NCBI RefSeq assembly: GCF_005491205.1
Contig: NZ_CP028035.1
Coordinates: 3,162,001-3,226,000 of the forward strand
Direction: 5' to 3'
DNA length: 64,000 nucleotides
Source: Nissabacter sp. SGAir0207
Lineage (GTDB): Bacteria; Pseudomonadota; Gammaproteobacteria; Enterobacterales; Enterobacteriaceae
Position numbers and translations under genes: made by a program. Below the pieces are notes generated by a model. That model did not search any database. It had not been told where the DNA came from and was given only the letters and a program-made list of their open reading frames with translations. Positions 1 through 10,845 of the stretch are shown here, in pieces (the first letter of the stretch is position 1; each line of letters starts with the position of its first letter).

Positions 1-26
1 GATTGATGCCAACGACAGGGAAGCCG

Positions 27-47
27 CCGCCGGCCGCTGGCCGGCGG
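27..47 (-). terminator. hairpin directly after yacL stop
   Basis: A perfect 9-bp inverted repeat (27-35 and 39-47, 3-nt loop) begins two bases past the yacL stop codon on the minus strand. It lacks a clear T-run, so it may act as a weak or RNA-protecting terminator. Seen directly; the function is inferred. Confidence 0.45.
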
Positions 48-48
48 A

Positions 49-411
49 TTAGCGCCCCTTGAGGAAGGCGCGGTACTGCGCCACCACCTTCAGGAAGTCC
101 TCGACGCCGCACAGCGACAGGCTCTCCTCGTTGTAGTAGCTCATCCCCTCCTCCATCTCGTCGCCCTCAAACTCCAGCAAATTGGCGCGAATCATCACCT
201 CCTCGCCGTCGAGCCAGAGCGTGTACTCACGCCCCTCGCGCTGCCACTGGCGCTCGGTGCCATACACCGCCGCCGCCTGCGCCTCCACCTCATCCAGCAA
301 CGACAGGTCGCCGCGTACCTCTTCATTGAACCAATGGCCAATCACCTCATGGCCCATTGAGAAACGCACCTGTACCTGGCCGGTAATATCGCGCATAAAT
401 TCGTAATCCAT
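49..411 (-). CDS. yacL: YacL, UPF0231 family protein
   Basis: A 120-residue protein, the same length as E. coli YacL and very similar throughout: it starts [11 protein letters not shown] and carries the internal block [15 protein letters not shown] and the segment [11 protein letters not shown] near the C-terminus. The molecular role of the family is not established. It is small, acidic and predicted cytoplasmic, with no membrane segment. The start is supported by a GGGAGG ribosome-binding site just upstream. It lies downstream of acnB on the same strand, as in E. coli, but a strong terminator separates the two, so it is probably its own transcription unit. Confidence 0.93.
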   Translation of the reverse strand: MDYEFMRDITGQVQVRFSMGHEVIGHWFNEEVRGDLSLLDEVEAQAAAVYGTERQWQREGREYTLWLDGEEVMIRANLLEFEGDEMEEGMSYYNEESLSLCGVEDFLKVVAQYRAFLKGR

Positions 412-490
412 AGTGACCTCCCGGTTGATACCCTAAGTGTAACCCGCGCCGCCCGCTGGCAGGCGTGGGTGGGCACGCTTTTTCAGACAT

Positions 491-515
491 AAAAAAAGGG
501 AGCCTTCCGGCTCCC
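491..515 (-). terminator. Rho-independent terminator of acnB
   Basis: On the minus strand GGGAGCC, loop GGAA, GGCTCCC is followed by seven T residues. It lies 27 bases past the acnB stop codon and is a textbook intrinsic terminator. Confidence 0.9.
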
Positions 516-541
516 TCTGTTGCGTGGCGCAATATAGCCAA

Positions 542-3139
542 TTACACCGCGGTTTGGAAGATCACGTTGTCCGCTTTTTCTGTGTACTCCGCCAGCTGGT
601 CAAAGTTCAGGTAGCGGTAGGTGTCCACTGCCGTCTTATCGACCTGCTCGATGTACTGCTGGTACTCCTGCGGGGTCGGCAGGCGGCCCAACAGGGAGGC
701 AACCGCCGCCAGCTCCGCCGAGGCGAGGTAGACATTGGCACCGTTGCCAAGGCGGTTCGGGAAGTTACGGGTGGAGGTGGAGACCACCGTCGCGCCGTCG
801 GCGACCCGCGCCTGGTTGCCCATGCAGAGCGAGCAGCCTGGGATCTCGATGCGCGCGCCGCTCTTGCCGAACACGCTGTAGTAGCCCTCTTCCGTCAGCT
901 GGGCCGCATCCATCTTGGTCGGCGGTGCCACCCACAGGCGGGTCGGCAGTTGGCCCTTGTGCTGGTCAAGCAGCTTGCCCGCAGCGCGGAAGTGGCCAAT
1001 GTTGGTCATGCAGGAGCCAATGAACACCTCGTCGATGTGGCTGTTGGCCACCGAGGAGAGCAGGCGCGCGTCGTCCGGATCGTTCGGCGCGCAGAGAATC
1101 GGCTCATTGATCTCCGCCAGATCGATCTCGATCACCGCGGCGTACTCGGCATCAGCGTCCGCTTCCAGCAACTGCGGATCGGCCAGCCACTTCTCCATGC
1201 CCTGCACGCGGCGCTCCAGCGTACGGCGGTCGCCGTAGCCTTCGGCAATCATCCACTTCAGCAGCACGATGTTGGAGTTGAGGTACTCAATGATCGGGGC
1301 CTGATCCAGCTTGATGGTGCAGCCTGCGGCAGAGCGCTCCGCCGAGGCGTCAGCCAGCTCAAAGGCCTGCTCCACTTTCAGCTCCGGCAGCCCTTCGATC
1401 TCCAGAATGCGGCCCGAGAAGATGTTCTTCTTGCCCTTCTTCTCTACGGTCAACAGACCCTGCTGGATGGCGTAGTAAGGGATGGCGTGCACCAGATCGC
1501 GCAGGGTGATGCCCGGCTGCATTTTGCCTTTGAAGCGCACCAGCACCGACTCCGGCATGTCCAGCGGCATGACGCCGGTCGCAGCGGCGAACGCCACCAG
1601 ACCAGAGCCAGCCGGGAAGGAGATGCCGATCGGGAAGCGGGTGTGGGAGTCACCGCCGGTGCCGACGGTGTCCGGCAGCAGCATACGGTTCAGCCAGGAG
1701 TGGATGATGCCGTCGCCCGGACGCAGCGAGACGCCGCCACGGTTCATGATGAAGTCCGGCAGCGTGTGGTGGGTGGTGACGTCCACCGGCTTCGGATAGG
1801 CGGCGGTGTGGCAGAAGGACTGCATCACCAGATCCGCCGAGAAGCCGAGGCAAGCCAGATCTTTCAGCTCGTCACGGGTCATCGGGCCGGTGGTGTCCTG
1901 TGAGCCAACCGAGGTCATTTTCGGTTCGCAATACTCGCCCGGACGCACGCCGGTCACGCCGCAGGCGCGGCCCACCATCTTCTGCGCCAGAGAGAAGCCA
2001 CGGTCGCTGGCCGCCACCGGCTTGGCGATGCGGAACACATCGCTGTGCGGCAGGCCCAGTGACTCGCGCGCCTTGGAGGTCAGGCCACGGCCGATGATCA
2101 GCGGGATACGGCCGCCAGCGCGCACTTCGTCCAGCAGCACGTCGGTTTTCAGCTCGAAGGTCGCGATCACTTCATTGGTGTCATGGTTGCGCACCTCGCC
2201 CAGATAGGGGTAGATGTCAATCACGTCGCCCATGTTCAGGTTGGAGACGTCCAGTTCAATCGGCAGTGCGCCCGCATCTTCCATGGTGTTGAAGAAGATC
2301 GGGGCGATCTTGCCGCCCAGCACCACGCCGCCGCCGCGCTTGTTCGGCACGTTCGGGATGTCGTCGCCCATGAACCACAGCACCGAGTTGGTGGCGGATT
2401 TACGCGAGGAGCCGGTGCCGACCACGTCGCCGACGTAGGCCAGCGGGAAGCCTTTCTGGTTCAGTGCCTCAATCTGGCGGATCGGGCCAACGTTGCCCGG
2501 CTGGTCTGGCTCAATGCCTTCACGGGCATTTTTCAGCATCGCCAGCGCATGCAGCGGGATGTCAGGGCGCGACCACGCGTCCTGTGCCGGTGACAGGTCA
2601 TCGGTATTGGTTTCGCCGGTCACTTTGAAGACGGTGACGGTCAGTTTTTCAGCCAGCTGCGGGCGGGAGAGATACCACTCGGCATCGGCCCAGGATTTCA
2701 TCACCTGTTGGGCATAGCGGTTGCCCGCATTGGCTTTCTCTTCCACATCATAGAAGTTGTCGAACATCAGCAGCGTATGGGAGAGCGCTTTGGCGGCAAT
2801 CGGTGCCAGCTGTTCGTGGTCCAGCGCCTCAATCAGTGGCTGGATGTTGTAACCGCCCTGCATGGTGCCCAGCAGTTCGACCGCTTTTTCCGGGGTAATC
2901 AGGGGGGAGTGGGCATCGCCCTTGGCAATCGCGGCCAGGAAGCCGGCTTTTACGTAGGCGGCTTCATCAACGCCCGGCGGTACACGGTTAATCAGCAGGT
3001 CTAACAGGAACTCTTCTTCGCCCGCAGGCGGATTCTTCAGTAACTCAACCAGCGCGGCCATTTGGGTTGCGTCCAATGGCTTCGGGGCAATCCCCTCTGC
3101 AGCACGCTCGGCTACGTGCTTACGGTATTCTTCTAGCAC
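542..3139 (-). CDS. acnB: aconitate hydratase B
   Basis: Bifunctional aconitase B, 865 residues, exactly the length of E. coli AcnB. It interconverts citrate and isocitrate through cis-aconitate in the TCA cycle and also acts on 2-methylaconitate; apo-AcnB binds mRNA in E. coli (known of the family). The N-terminal HEAT-like domain comes first, then the swivel domain ([17 protein letters not shown]), then the catalytic part with the 4Fe-4S cysteines in GSCMTN and GCSLCMGN. The start is GTG (VLEEYRKH) behind a GGAGAG site and matches the E. coli N-terminus. It is a single-gene unit with its own terminator. The yacH gene that lies next to acnB in E. coli K-12 is absent. Confidence 0.97.
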   Translation of the reverse strand: MLEEYRKHVAERAAEGIAPKPLDATQMAALVELLKNPPAGEEEFLLDLLINRVPPGVDEAAYVKAGFLAAIAKGDAHSPLITPEKAVELLGTMQGGYNIQPLIEALDHEQLAPIAAKALSHTLLMFDNFYDVEEKANAGNRYAQQVMKSWADAEWYLSRPQLAEKLTVTVFKVTGETNTDDLSPAQDAWSRPDIPLHALAMLKNAREGIEPDQPGNVGPIRQIEALNQKGFPLAYVGDVVGTGSSRKSATNSVLWFMGDDIPNVPNKRGGGVVLGGKIAPIFFNTMEDAGALPIELDVSNLNMGDVIDIYPYLGEVRNHDTNEVIATFELKTDVLLDEVRAGGRIPLIIGRGLTSKARESLGLPHSDVFRIAKPVAASDRGFSLAQKMVGRACGVTGVRPGEYCEPKMTSVGSQDTTGPMTRDELKDLACLGFSADLVMQSFCHTAAYPKPVDVTTHHTLPDFIMNRGGVSLRPGDGIIHSWLNRMLLPDTVGTGGDSHTRFPIGISFPAGSGLVAFAAATGVMPLDMPESVLVRFKGKMQPGITLRDLVHAIPYYAIQQGLLTVEKKGKKNIFSGRILEIEGLPELKVEQAFELADASAERSAAGCTIKLDQAPIIEYLNSNIVLLKWMIAEGYGDRRTLERRVQGMEKWLADPQLLEADADAEYAAVIEIDLAEINEPILCAPNDPDDARLLSSVANSHIDEVFIGSCMTNIGHFRAAGKLLDQHKGQLPTRLWVAPPTKMDAAQLTEEGYYSVFGKSGARIEIPGCSLCMGNQARVADGATVVSTSTRNFPNRLGNGANVYLASAELAAVASLLGRLPTPQEYQQYIEQVDKTAVDTYRYLNFDQLAEYTEKADNVIFQTAV

Positions 3140-3407
3140 GACTCTCTCCTCGCTCTCATTGTCATTTATTGTGCCTGGCTATCCATGTTCATACCGGTGT
3201 AAAACCTGCCGCCCTGCGCACAGGGTTTTCGCCTGATGAGATTCTCCGCCTTTATCAACGCTTAACTTATGAAACGCCACAGCACTGCTGTCGATCGCCT
3301 GGACTGTAGGAAAGTACAGTGCCCGGTTCCGCTCAGGAAGCATACCAGAACTTGAAGCAGTTGTTAATTCGTTCACATAAAAGCAACATAAAAACCTCGA
3401 CCAAACG

Positions 3408-3421
3408 TTGACCTGCGTCAA
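3408..3421. promoter_or_regulatory. FNR-like palindrome in the acnB upstream region
   Basis: TTGACCTGCGTCAA is a perfect palindrome with half-sites TTGAC/GTCAA spaced by 4 bp, close to the FNR consensus TTGAT-N4-ATCAA. It lies about 270 bp upstream of the acnB start in the 3140-3490 gap. Nothing else in that gap is gene-like; the remainder is probably the acnB promoter and a long leader. The protein that binds here is inferred only. Confidence 0.35.
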
Positions 3422-3490
3422 ATCGCCTGCTAGGGGCAGCGGCGGCAGGCATCGGGTTGCTGCCGCCTCCCGGTGGGGTCACCACGGGCA

Positions 3491-3518
3491 TAAAAAAACG
3501 GCGCGAAGGGCGCCGTTT
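3491..3518 (-). terminator. Rho-independent terminator of lpd
   Basis: On the minus strand AACGGCGC, a 5-nt loop and GCGCCGTT are followed by a T-run, starting 16 bases past the lpd stop. Strong intrinsic terminator. Confidence 0.9.
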
Positions 3519-3533
3519 CTTGGGGTGCGAAGC

Positions 3534-4958
3534 TTACTTCTTCTTCGCTTTCGGGTTGGGCAGGTCGGTGATGCTACCCTCGAAGATCTCGGCCGCCAGG
3601 CCGACCGACTCATGCAGGGTCGGGTGGGCGTGGATGGTCAGCGCGATGTCTTCCGCGTCACAGCCCATCTCGATCGCCAGGCCGATCTCGCCCAGCAGCT
3701 CGCCGCCGTTGGTGCCGACCACGGCACCACCGATGACGCGGTGGGTCTCTTTGTCGAAGATCAGCTTGGTCATGCCGTCCGCGCAGTCAGACGCGATGGC
3801 ACGGCCCGACGCGGCCCACGGGAAGGTCGCGGTTTCGTAGCTGATGCCCTGCTCTTTCGCTTCTTTCTCGGTCAGGCCAACCCATGCCACTTCTGGCTCG
3901 GTGTAGGCGATGGACGGGATCACTTTCGGGTCGAAGTAGTGCTTCTTGCCGGAGATCACTTCCGCCGCGACGTGGCCTTCATGCACGCCTTTGTGCGCCA
4001 GCATCGGCTGGCCGACGATGTCGCCGATGGCGAAGATGTGCGGCACGTTGGTGCGCATCTGCTTGTCCACGCGGATGAAGCCACGGTCGTCCACTTCCAC
4101 GCCAGCTTTGCCCGCGTCCAGCTGCTTGCCGTTCGGCACGCGGCCAATCGCCACCAGCACCGCGTCATAGCGCTGCGGCTCGGCTGGCGCTTTTTTGCCT
4201 TCCATGGTGACGTAGATGCCATCTTCTTTGGCTTCAACGGCGGTGACCTTGGTCTCCAGCATCAGGTTGAACTGCTTGCTGATGCGCTTGGTGAACACTT
4301 TCACCACGTCTTTGTCCGCCGCCGGGATCACCTGGTCGAACATCTCTACCACATCGATCTGGGAACCCAGCGCGTGGTAAACGGTGCCCATCTCCAGGCC
4401 GATGATGCCGCCGCCCATCACCAGCAGGCGCTCAGGCACCTCTTTCAGCTCCAGCGCAGAGGTGGAGTCCCACACGCGCGGGTCTTCATGCGGAATGAAA
4501 GGCAGTTGGATCGGACGGGAACCCGCCGCGATGATCGCGTTGTCGAAGGTGATGGTGGTCGCACCATTTTCGCCTTCCACTTGCAGGGTGTTGGCACCGG
4601 TGAATTTGCCCAGGCCGTTCACCACTTTAACCTTGCGCTGCTTGGCCATGCCGGAGAGGCCGCCGGTCAGCTGGTTAATGACTTTCTCTTTCCAGGTGCG
4701 GATCTTGGTGATGTCGGTTTTCGGCTCACCGAAGACCACGCCGTGCTCGGCCAGGGCCTTGGCCTCTTCAATCACTTTGGCAACGTGCAGCAGCGCTTTG
4801 GAAGGGATACAGCCAACGTTCAGGCACACCCCGCCCAGCGTGGAATAGCGTTCAACCAGAACCGTTTCAAGACCTAAATCAGCGCAACGAAAGGCCGCGG
4901 AATATCCTGCCGGGCCTGCCCCAAGTACCACCACCTGGGTTTTGATTTCTGTACTCAT
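3534..4958 (-). CDS. lpd: dihydrolipoyl dehydrogenase (E3)
   Basis: The FAD-dependent E3 subunit shared by pyruvate dehydrogenase, 2-oxoglutarate dehydrogenase and the glycine cleavage system; it reoxidises dihydrolipoamide and makes NADH. The 474 residues match E. coli Lpd in length. Visible motifs are the FAD-binding GAGPAGYSAAF, the redox-active pair C45 and C50 in LGGVCLNVGC, the NAD-binding GGGIIGLEMG and the C-terminal HAHPTLHE catalytic His-Glu. Two adjacent ATGs exist; the second (4958) was chosen because it sits 5 nt from GAGG and gives the usual N-terminus MSTEIKTQ, while the first (4961) would be too close. It has its own promoter-like sequence and terminator downstream of aceF. 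Confidence 0.97.
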   Translation of the reverse strand: MSTEIKTQVVVLGAGPAGYSAAFRCADLGLETVLVERYSTLGGVCLNVGCIPSKALLHVAKVIEEAKALAEHGVVFGEPKTDITKIRTWKEKVINQLTGGLSGMAKQRKVKVVNGLGKFTGANTLQVEGENGATTITFDNAIIAAGSRPIQLPFIPHEDPRVWDSTSALELKEVPERLLVMGGGIIGLEMGTVYHALGSQIDVVEMFDQVIPAADKDVVKVFTKRISKQFNLMLETKVTAVEAKEDGIYVTMEGKKAPAEPQRYDAVLVAIGRVPNGKQLDAGKAGVEVDDRGFIRVDKQMRTNVPHIFAIGDIVGQPMLAHKGVHEGHVAAEVISGKKHYFDPKVIPSIAYTEPEVAWVGLTEKEAKEQGISYETATFPWAASGRAIASDCADGMTKLIFDKETHRVIGGAVVGTNGGELLGEIGLAIEMGCDAEDIALTIHAHPTLHESVGLAAEIFEGSITDLPNPKAKKK

Positions 4959-5057
4959 CATGACCTCTTAATTGATTGTCCGGCGGGTCAGACGTCACTT
5001 TTGTCGCTCATAGAATTCATAACGCCCTTCATCCACCGGGACGCTTACACCGCGAGC

Positions 5058-5085
5058 AGTTTACAGAATTGTTAACAACCTGCAA
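5058..5085 (-). promoter_or_regulatory. candidate sigma-70 promoter of lpd
   Basis: On the minus strand TTGCAG (5085-5080), a 16-bp spacer and TAAACT (5063-5058) lie about 100 bp upstream of the lpd start and downstream of the aceF terminator. The spacer contains GTTAACAA, which resembles part of an ArcA site. Fits the known separate lpd promoter of E. coli; strength and start site are not shown here. Confidence 0.5.
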
Positions 5086-5165
5086 AGCAAGTTCGAGTGT
5101 TCAGTGTCTTAACCATGCCGGCTGGCACCCCCGTCCGGGAGGGCGGCCCACCAGCATTACGGTGC

Positions 5166-5200
5166 AAAAACAGACAGGCCAGCCCAATGGGCCGGCCTGT
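5166..5200 (-). terminator. terminator between aceF and lpd
   Basis: On the minus strand a 12-bp stem (5200-5189 with 5185-5174, one G-U pair, 3-nt loop) is followed by a T-rich tract ending in TTTTT. It begins 4 bases after the aceF stop and partly separates lpd from the pdhR-aceEF transcript. Confidence 0.85.
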
Positions 5201-5204
5201 GTGG

Positions 5205-7127
5205 TTACATCACTAACCGACGGATGTCGGAGAGCAGGGTGCCGATAAAGGCTGCGAAGCGTGCGCCCGCCGCACCGTCGATCACGCGGTGGTCGAAGGA
5301 GAGCGACAGCGGCAGCATCAGGCGCGGCGCGAACTCCTTGCCATTCCAGACCGGCTTCATGGACGACTTGGAGACGCCCAGGATTGCCACTTCCGGCGCG
5401 TTGACGATCGGCGTGAACGCCGTGCCGCCGATGCCACCGAGGCTGGAGATGGTGAAGCAGCCGCCCTGCATGTCAGACGCGGTCAGCTTGCCATCACGCG
5501 CTTTCTTGGAGATGACCGCCAGCTCACGCGACAGCTCGATGATGCCCTTGTTGTTCACGTCGCGGAACACTGGAACCACCAGACCGTTCGGCGTATCCAC
5601 CGCCACGCCGATGTTGATGTACTTCTTCAGCGTCAGCTTCTGGGCATCCTCGGAGAGGGAGCTGTTGAAGCGCGGGAACTCTTCCAGCGCCTTGGCAGCC
5701 GCCTTCATGATGAAGACCAGCGGGGTGATTTTCACATCCAGCTTCTTCTTCTCGGCTTCCAGATTCTGCTGCTTGCGGAAGTTCTCCAGCTCGGTGATGT
5801 CGGCTTCGTCGAACTGCGTGACGTGCGGGATCACCACCCAGTTGCGGCTCAGGTTGGCACCAGAGATCTTCTGGATGCGGCCTAGCTCCACCTCTTCCAC
5901 CTCACCGAACTTGCTGAAGTCCACTTTCGGCCACGGCAACATACCCGGCAGGCCGCCACCGGTTGCCGCCGCGGCGGCAGGTGCGGACTCGGCGCGTTTC
6001 ACCGCCTCTTTCACATAGGTCTGGACGTCTTCACGCAGGATACGGCCCTTGCGGCCCGTGCCCTTCACCTTGCCGAGGTTGACGCCAAACTCGCGCGCCA
6101 GACGACGGATAACCGGGGTGGCGTGCACGTAGGCGTCGTTCTCGGCGAACTCGCCCTTGCCTTCTGGCTTGCTCTCGGCTTTCGCTGGCGTGGACTGGGC
6201 GACCTTGGCATCCTGCTCGGCTTTCGCCGGGGCTTGGGTCTCCTGCTTCGCGGCGGCCGGGGCCGGCGCAGCGCCTTCCACTTCGAATACCATGATCAGC
6301 GAGCCGGTTTTCACCTTGTCGCCGCTGGCGATCTTGATCTCTTTGACCGTACCGGCGAACGGTGCCGGTACTTCCATGGAGGCCTTGTCGCCCTCAACGG
6401 TGATCAGGGACTGCTCGGCATCCACTTTGTCGCCGACCTTGACCATCACTTCGGTCACTTCGACTTCATCGCCGCCGATGTCCGGCACGTTCACCTCTTT
6501 GCTGGCGGAGCCGCCCTGAGCCGGAGCCGGTGCGGTTTCGCCCTGCGGCTTCGGTGCCTCTTGCGGCTGCTCGGCGGCGCCTGCCACCTCAAAGATCATG
6601 ATCAGGGAGCCGGTTTTCACCTTGTCGCCGCTGGCAATCTTGATCTCTTTGACCTTGCCAGCGAACGGCGCAGGCACTTCCATCGAGGCCTTGTCGCCCT
6701 CTACGGTGATCAGGGACTGCTCGGCCTCAACCTGATCGCCGACCTTCACCAGCAGCTCGGTCACTTCCACCTCATCGGAACCGATGTCAGGCACGGTGAC
6801 CTCTTTGCTCGCGCCGCCAGCCGCCGGGGCTGGCTGTGCGGCCGCAGCCGGTTTCTCTGCGGCCGGGGCCGCAGCTTTCTCTTCTTTGGCCGCACCGGCC
6901 TCTTCGAAGATCATGATCAGTTTGCCGGTTTCGACCTTGTCGCCCACCGAGACCTTGATCTCTTTCACCACACCCGCCTGCGGGGAGGGTACTTCCATTG
7001 AGGCTTTGTCACCCTCAACGGAGATCAGCGACTGCTCTACGTCAACCTTATCGCCAACCTTCACCATCACTTCGGTGACTTCAACTTCATCTGCACCGAT
7101 GTCCGGTACGTTGATTTCGATAGCCAT
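5205..7127 (-). CDS. aceF: pyruvate dehydrogenase E2, dihydrolipoyl acetyltransferase
   Basis: Core E2 subunit that moves acetyl groups from E1-bound thiamine to CoA. The 640 residues contain three lipoyl domains with the lipoylation motif GDKASMEV, giving lysines K41, K146 and K248, joined by Ala/Pro-rich linkers. An E1/E3-binding domain follows at about 335-375 ([15 protein letters not shown]), and then the catalytic acetyltransferase domain with the active-site histidine H613 in DHRVIDGA. The second and third lipoyl domains are almost identical. It lies 14 bp downstream of aceE behind an AGAGGT site and is clearly cotranscribed with it. Confidence 0.97.
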   Translation of the reverse strand: MAIEINVPDIGADEVEVTEVMVKVGDKVDVEQSLISVEGDKASMEVPSPQAGVVKEIKVSVGDKVETGKLIMIFEEAGAAKEEKAAAPAAEKPAAAAQPAPAAGGASKEVTVPDIGSDEVEVTELLVKVGDQVEAEQSLITVEGDKASMEVPAPFAGKVKEIKIASGDKVKTGSLIMIFEVAGAAEQPQEAPKPQGETAPAPAQGGSASKEVNVPDIGGDEVEVTEVMVKVGDKVDAEQSLITVEGDKASMEVPAPFAGTVKEIKIASGDKVKTGSLIMVFEVEGAAPAPAAAKQETQAPAKAEQDAKVAQSTPAKAESKPEGKGEFAENDAYVHATPVIRRLAREFGVNLGKVKGTGRKGRILREDVQTYVKEAVKRAESAPAAAAATGGGLPGMLPWPKVDFSKFGEVEEVELGRIQKISGANLSRNWVVIPHVTQFDEADITELENFRKQQNLEAEKKKLDVKITPLVFIMKAAAKALEEFPRFNSSLSEDAQKLTLKKYINIGVAVDTPNGLVVPVFRDVNNKGIIELSRELAVISKKARDGKLTASDMQGGCFTISSLGGIGGTAFTPIVNAPEVAILGVSKSSMKPVWNGKEFAPRLMLPLSLSFDHRVIDGAAGARFAAFIGTLLSDIRRLVM

Positions 7128-7141
7128 GTAATCTTTACCTC

Positions 7142-9805
7142 TTATGCCAGACGCGGGTTGACTTTGTCAGCATCGATGCCGAACTTGGTAATCGCTTCTG
7201 CCACTACCTTGGTGTCGATGTCGCCACGTTTTGCCAGCTCACCCAGGGCAGCCACCACCACGTAGGAGGCGTCCACTTCGAAGTGGTGACGCAGGTTTTC
7301 GCGGCTGTCGGAGCGGCCAAAGCCGTCGGTGCCCAGTACGCGGAACTCGGTCGCCGGGATGAAGTTGCGCACCTGCTCGGCGAACAGCTTCATGTAGTCG
7401 GTGGAGGCCACGGCCGGTGCGTCGCTCATCACCTGGGCGATGTACGGTACGCGCGGCTCTTCCGCCGGGTGCAGCATGTTCCAGCGCTCGCAGTCCTGGC
7501 CATCACGCGCCAGTTCGGTGAAGGAGGTGACGCTGTAGACGTCAGAACCCACGCCGTAATCCTTCGCCAGGATCTCTGCCGCTTCACGCACGTGGCGCAG
7601 GATGGCACCGGAGCCAAGCAGCTGCACCTTGCCTTTGCTACCTTCCAGCGTCTCGAGCTTGTAGATACCCTTACGGATACCCTCTTCCGCACCCTCCGGC
7701 ATCGCCGGCATGTGGTAGTTCTCGTTCAGCGTGGTGATGTAGTAGTAGATGTTCTCTTGCGACTCACCGTACATGCGCTCCAGGCCGTCATGCATGATCA
7801 CTGCGACTTCGTAGGCGTAGGCCGGGTCGTAGGAGATGCAGTTCGGGATGGTCAGCGCCTGAATGTGGCTGTGGCCATCTTCGTGTTGCAGGCCTTCACC
7901 GTTCAGGGTGGTACGGCCAGAGGTGCCGCCGATCAGGAAGCCGCGCGCCTGTTGGTCGCCCGCCATCCAGCAGAGATCGCCGATGCGCTGGAAGCCAAAC
8001 ATGGAGTAGTAAATATAGAACGGGATCATCGGCAGGTCGTTGGTGCTGTACGACGTTGCCGCGGCCAGCCAGGAGGAGCCGGCGCCCAGTTCGTTGATCC
8101 CTTCCTGCAGGATCTGGCCCTTCTCATCTTCACGGTAGTAGGCCACCTGCTCGCGGTCTTGCGGGGTGTACTGCTGGCCGTTCGGGCTGTAGATACCGAT
8201 CTGGCGGAACAGGCCTTCCATACCAAAGGTACGCGCTTCGTCCGCGATGATCGGCACCAGACGATCCTTGATGGAGTCGTTCTTCAGCATCACGTTCAGT
8301 GCACGCACGAACGCGATGGTGGTGGAGATCTCTTTCTTCTGCTCTTCCAGCAGCGGGGAGAAGTCCTGCAGCGTCGGCAGTTGCAGCGACTGGGTGAAGG
8401 CCTTCAGACGGGTCGGCACATACCCTTTCAGGGCCTGACGGCGCTCATGCAGGTATTTGTACTCGTCGGAACCCTCTTCGAACTTGATCAGCGGCAGGGA
8501 TTCCAGGTTCTCGTCAGTCACTTCCACGTTGAAGCGGTCACGGAAGTAGCGAACGCCTTCCATGTTCATCTTCTTCACCTGGTGGGCGATGTTCATGCCC
8601 TCGGCGGTGACGCCCATGCCGTAACCCTTGATGGTGTGCGCCAGAATCACGACCGGCTTGCCCTTGGTCTCCTGCGCTTTTTTCAGCGCGGCGAAGACTT
8701 TCTTCGGATCGTGGCCGCCACGGTTCAGCGCCCAGATCTCGTCGTCGCTCATGTCTTTCACCAGCGCCGCGGTCTCCGGGTATTTGCCGAAGAAGTGCTC
8801 ACGCACATAGGCACCGTTTTTGGACTTGAAGGTCTGGTAGTCGCCGTCCACGGTTTCGTTCATCAGCTGGATCAGCTTGCCGCTGGTGTCTTTGCGCAGC
8901 AGCTCGTCCCAACGGGAGCCCCAGATCACCTTGATCACTTCCCAGCCCGCGCCACCAAAGATGCCTTCCAGCTCGTTGATGATCTTGCCGTTGCCGGTCA
9001 CCGGGCCATCAAGGCGTTGCAGGTTACAGTTGATGACGAACACCAGGTTGTCCAGCTTCTCACGGGTGGCGATGGTGATCGCACCCTTGGATTCCGGCTC
9101 ATCCATCTCGCCGTCGCCCAGGAAGGCGTAAACGGTCTGCTCAGAGGTGTCTTTCAGGCCGCGGTGCTCCAGGTACTTCAGGAACTTCGCCTGATAGATG
9201 GCGCTGATCGGGCCAAGGCCCATCGACACGGTCGGGAACTGCCAGAACTCCGGCATCAGTTTCGGGTGCGGGTAGGAGGAGAGGCCCTTGCCATCCACTT
9301 CCTGGCGGAAGTTGTTCATCTGCTCTTCAGTCAGACGCCCTTCCAGGTAGGCACGCGCATAGACGCCCGGCGAGATGTGGCCCTGGAAGTAAACCAGGTC
9401 GCCGCCATCTTTGTCATTGCGGGCGCGGAAGAAGTGGTTGAAGCAGACTTCATAGAAGGTCGCGGAGGACTGGAATGACGCCATGTGGCCGCCCAGCTCC
9501 AGATCTTTTTTGGAGGCGCGCAGCACGGTCATCACCGCGTTCCAGCGGATGGCGGAACGGATACGGCGCTCCAGCTCCAGGTTACCCGGGTACTCCGGCT
9601 GGTCTTCCACGCTGATGGTGTTGACATAGTGGCGGGCAGACGCGCCGGCCGCGATGTTGACGCCGCCTTTGCGCGCTTCACCTAACACCTGATCAATCAG
9701 GAACTGTGCACGCTCAACACCCTCTTCACGGATGACCGATTCGATCGCCTGCACCCAGTCACGGGTTTCGATCGGATCCACGTCATTGTTTAAACGATCT
9801 GACAT
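7142..9805 (-). CDS. aceE: pyruvate dehydrogenase E1 component
   Basis: Homodimeric, thiamine-diphosphate-dependent E1 that decarboxylates pyruvate and acetylates the E2 lipoyl groups. With the start at 9805 the protein is 887 residues, identical in length to E. coli AceE, starting [17 protein letters not shown]. An upstream ATG at 9886 would add 27 residues unlike the family and was rejected; an AAGGA site supports 9805. The ThDP/Mg motif [12 protein letters not shown]...VFVINCN and the active-site segment [10 protein letters not shown] are present. It is the second gene of pdhR-aceE-aceF, 129 bp after pdhR. Confidence 0.97.
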   Translation of the reverse strand: MSDRLNNDVDPIETRDWVQAIESVIREEGVERAQFLIDQVLGEARKGGVNIAAGASARHYVNTISVEDQPEYPGNLELERRIRSAIRWNAVMTVLRASKKDLELGGHMASFQSSATFYEVCFNHFFRARNDKDGGDLVYFQGHISPGVYARAYLEGRLTEEQMNNFRQEVDGKGLSSYPHPKLMPEFWQFPTVSMGLGPISAIYQAKFLKYLEHRGLKDTSEQTVYAFLGDGEMDEPESKGAITIATREKLDNLVFVINCNLQRLDGPVTGNGKIINELEGIFGGAGWEVIKVIWGSRWDELLRKDTSGKLIQLMNETVDGDYQTFKSKNGAYVREHFFGKYPETAALVKDMSDDEIWALNRGGHDPKKVFAALKKAQETKGKPVVILAHTIKGYGMGVTAEGMNIAHQVKKMNMEGVRYFRDRFNVEVTDENLESLPLIKFEEGSDEYKYLHERRQALKGYVPTRLKAFTQSLQLPTLQDFSPLLEEQKKEISTTIAFVRALNVMLKNDSIKDRLVPIIADEARTFGMEGLFRQIGIYSPNGQQYTPQDREQVAYYREDEKGQILQEGINELGAGSSWLAAATSYSTNDLPMIPFYIYYSMFGFQRIGDLCWMAGDQQARGFLIGGTSGRTTLNGEGLQHEDGHSHIQALTIPNCISYDPAYAYEVAVIMHDGLERMYGESQENIYYYITTLNENYHMPAMPEGAEEGIRKGIYKLETLEGSKGKVQLLGSGAILRHVREAAEILAKDYGVGSDVYSVTSFTELARDGQDCERWNMLHPAEEPRVPYIAQVMSDAPAVASTDYMKLFAEQVRNFIPATEFRVLGTDGFGRSDSRENLRHHFEVDASYVVVAALGELAKRGDIDTKVVAEAITKFGIDADKVNPRLA

Positions 9806-9934
9806 GGTGGGATTCCTTATCTTCTCTATACGTTTGTGTAGTGGAGCCTGTCTCCCTGTACTCTGACGGCGAACGTCAAAGCACACGAAGACAGGCCCGT
9901 CATGGGTTGCCGCTTTCAGTGCTTAATCAAGCGC

Positions 9935-10699
9935 TTAATCCTTGCGTTGCTGGAGGCGGCGCAGCGAACGCTCGCGCCGGCTGTGCTCTCGGCTGAGATC
10001 CAGCAAAATCTCCTCAATAAACGCCAGGTGGCGGTGTGAGGCCTCGCGCGCCTTTTCCGGCTCGCGCGCCACAATCGCCTCAAAAATCCTGGCGCGATGG
10101 CTGCTCACTTGCGCCAGCATCTCCCGGCGCGAGTAGAGCAGCTCAAAATTCTGTCGGACGTTCTTTTCCAGCATCGGCCCCATGCAGCGCAACAGGTGCA
10201 ACAGCACCACGTTGTGCGCCGCCTCGGTCACCGCCACCTGGTACTGCATCACCGCGTCCGCCTCGGCGTCCAGGTCGCCGCTGTCCTGCGCCTGCTGGAT
10301 AACCAGATGGCAGTCGCGGATGCGCAGCAGATCCTCTTCCGTGCCGCGTAGCGCCGCATAGTAGGCGGCGATCCCCTCCAGCGCGTGGCGGGTCTCCAGC
10401 AGGTCGAATTGTGATTCAGGGTGATCGGCCAGCAATTCAGCGAGCGGGTCGCTGAAGCTTTGCCACAGGTTTTTTTGAACGAAGGTGCCGCCGCCCTGAC
10501 GGCGCAAGAGCAGCCCCTTGGCCTCCAGGCGCTGGATGGCTTCCCTGAGAGAAGGACGGGAAACATCAAACTGTTTCGCCAGCTCACGTTCCGGGGGCAA
10601 CTTCTCGCCGGGACGCAGTGTCCCTTCCAAAATCAGGTACTCGAGTTGTTGCTCAATCACATCCGAAAGTTTGGGCTGGCGGATTTTGCTGTAAGCCAT
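9935..10699 (-). CDS. pdhR: PdhR, pyruvate-responsive GntR/FadR-type repressor
   Basis: Transcription regulator of the pyruvate dehydrogenase operon; in E. coli pyruvate releases it from DNA. The 254 residues equal E. coli PdhR. The N-terminal winged helix (about 9-75) includes [45 protein letters not shown] sequence, followed by an all-helical FCD effector domain ([19 protein letters not shown] near the C-terminus). The start at 10699 ([13 protein letters not shown]) was chosen over an in-frame ATG at 10822, which would place the operator and promoter inside the gene. It is first in the operon with aceE and aceF and is autoregulated through the operator at 10728-10746. Confidence 0.96.
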   Translation of the reverse strand: MAYSKIRQPKLSDVIEQQLEYLILEGTLRPGEKLPPERELAKQFDVSRPSLREAIQRLEAKGLLLRRQGGGTFVQKNLWQSFSDPLAELLADHPESQFDLLETRHALEGIAAYYAALRGTEEDLLRIRDCHLVIQQAQDSGDLDAEADAVMQYQVAVTEAAHNVVLLHLLRCMGPMLEKNVRQNFELLYSRREMLAQVSSHRARIFEAIVAREPEKAREASHRHLAFIEEILLDLSREHSRRERSLRRLQQRKD

Positions 10700-10727
10700 A
10701 TTATTCTTCTCGCCGAAAGCGCGTAGT

Positions 10728-10746
10728 AAATTGGTAATACCAATTT
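10728..10746. promoter_or_regulatory. PdhR operator
   Basis: AAATTGGTAATACCAATTT is a perfect 19-bp palindrome matching the PdhR consensus AATTGGT-N3-ACCAATT. It lies just downstream of the pdhR promoter -10, the same arrangement as in E. coli, so autorepression of pdhR-aceEF is very likely. Confidence 0.92.
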
Positions 10747-10761
10747 CTAAAACGTGCCCGT

Positions 10762-10790
10762 AAACTAACAAAGTATTCACCTTCTGTCCA
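10762..10790 (-). promoter_or_regulatory. pdhR-aceEF promoter
   Basis: On the minus strand TGGACA (10790-10785), 17 bp and TAGTTT (10767-10762). The surrounding bases (AAGGTGAATACTTTGTTA) closely match the mapped E. coli pdhR promoter region as I recall it. Transcription would start near 10755, just before the operator. Confidence 0.7.
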
Positions 10791-10845
10791 TATCGGGCGA
10801 ATGAATTCCGCCATGCCCGCACATTTTAACAAACCTTTTACGTGA

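Noticed and set aside
524..1903. 459-codon open frame on the plus strand across acnB
   Set aside because: Antisense to acnB, rich in His/Arg/Gln/Val as expected from the reverse reading of a G+C-rich gene; no recognised domain.
7283..9478. 731-codon open frame on the plus strand across aceE
   Set aside because: Exact antisense of a highly conserved enzyme with shadow composition. Similar shadows at 3408-4877 (lpd), 24154-26334 (secA), 28576-29841 (ftsZ), 42757-44274 (ftsI/ftsL) and 51890-53548 (leuA) were rejected for the same reason.
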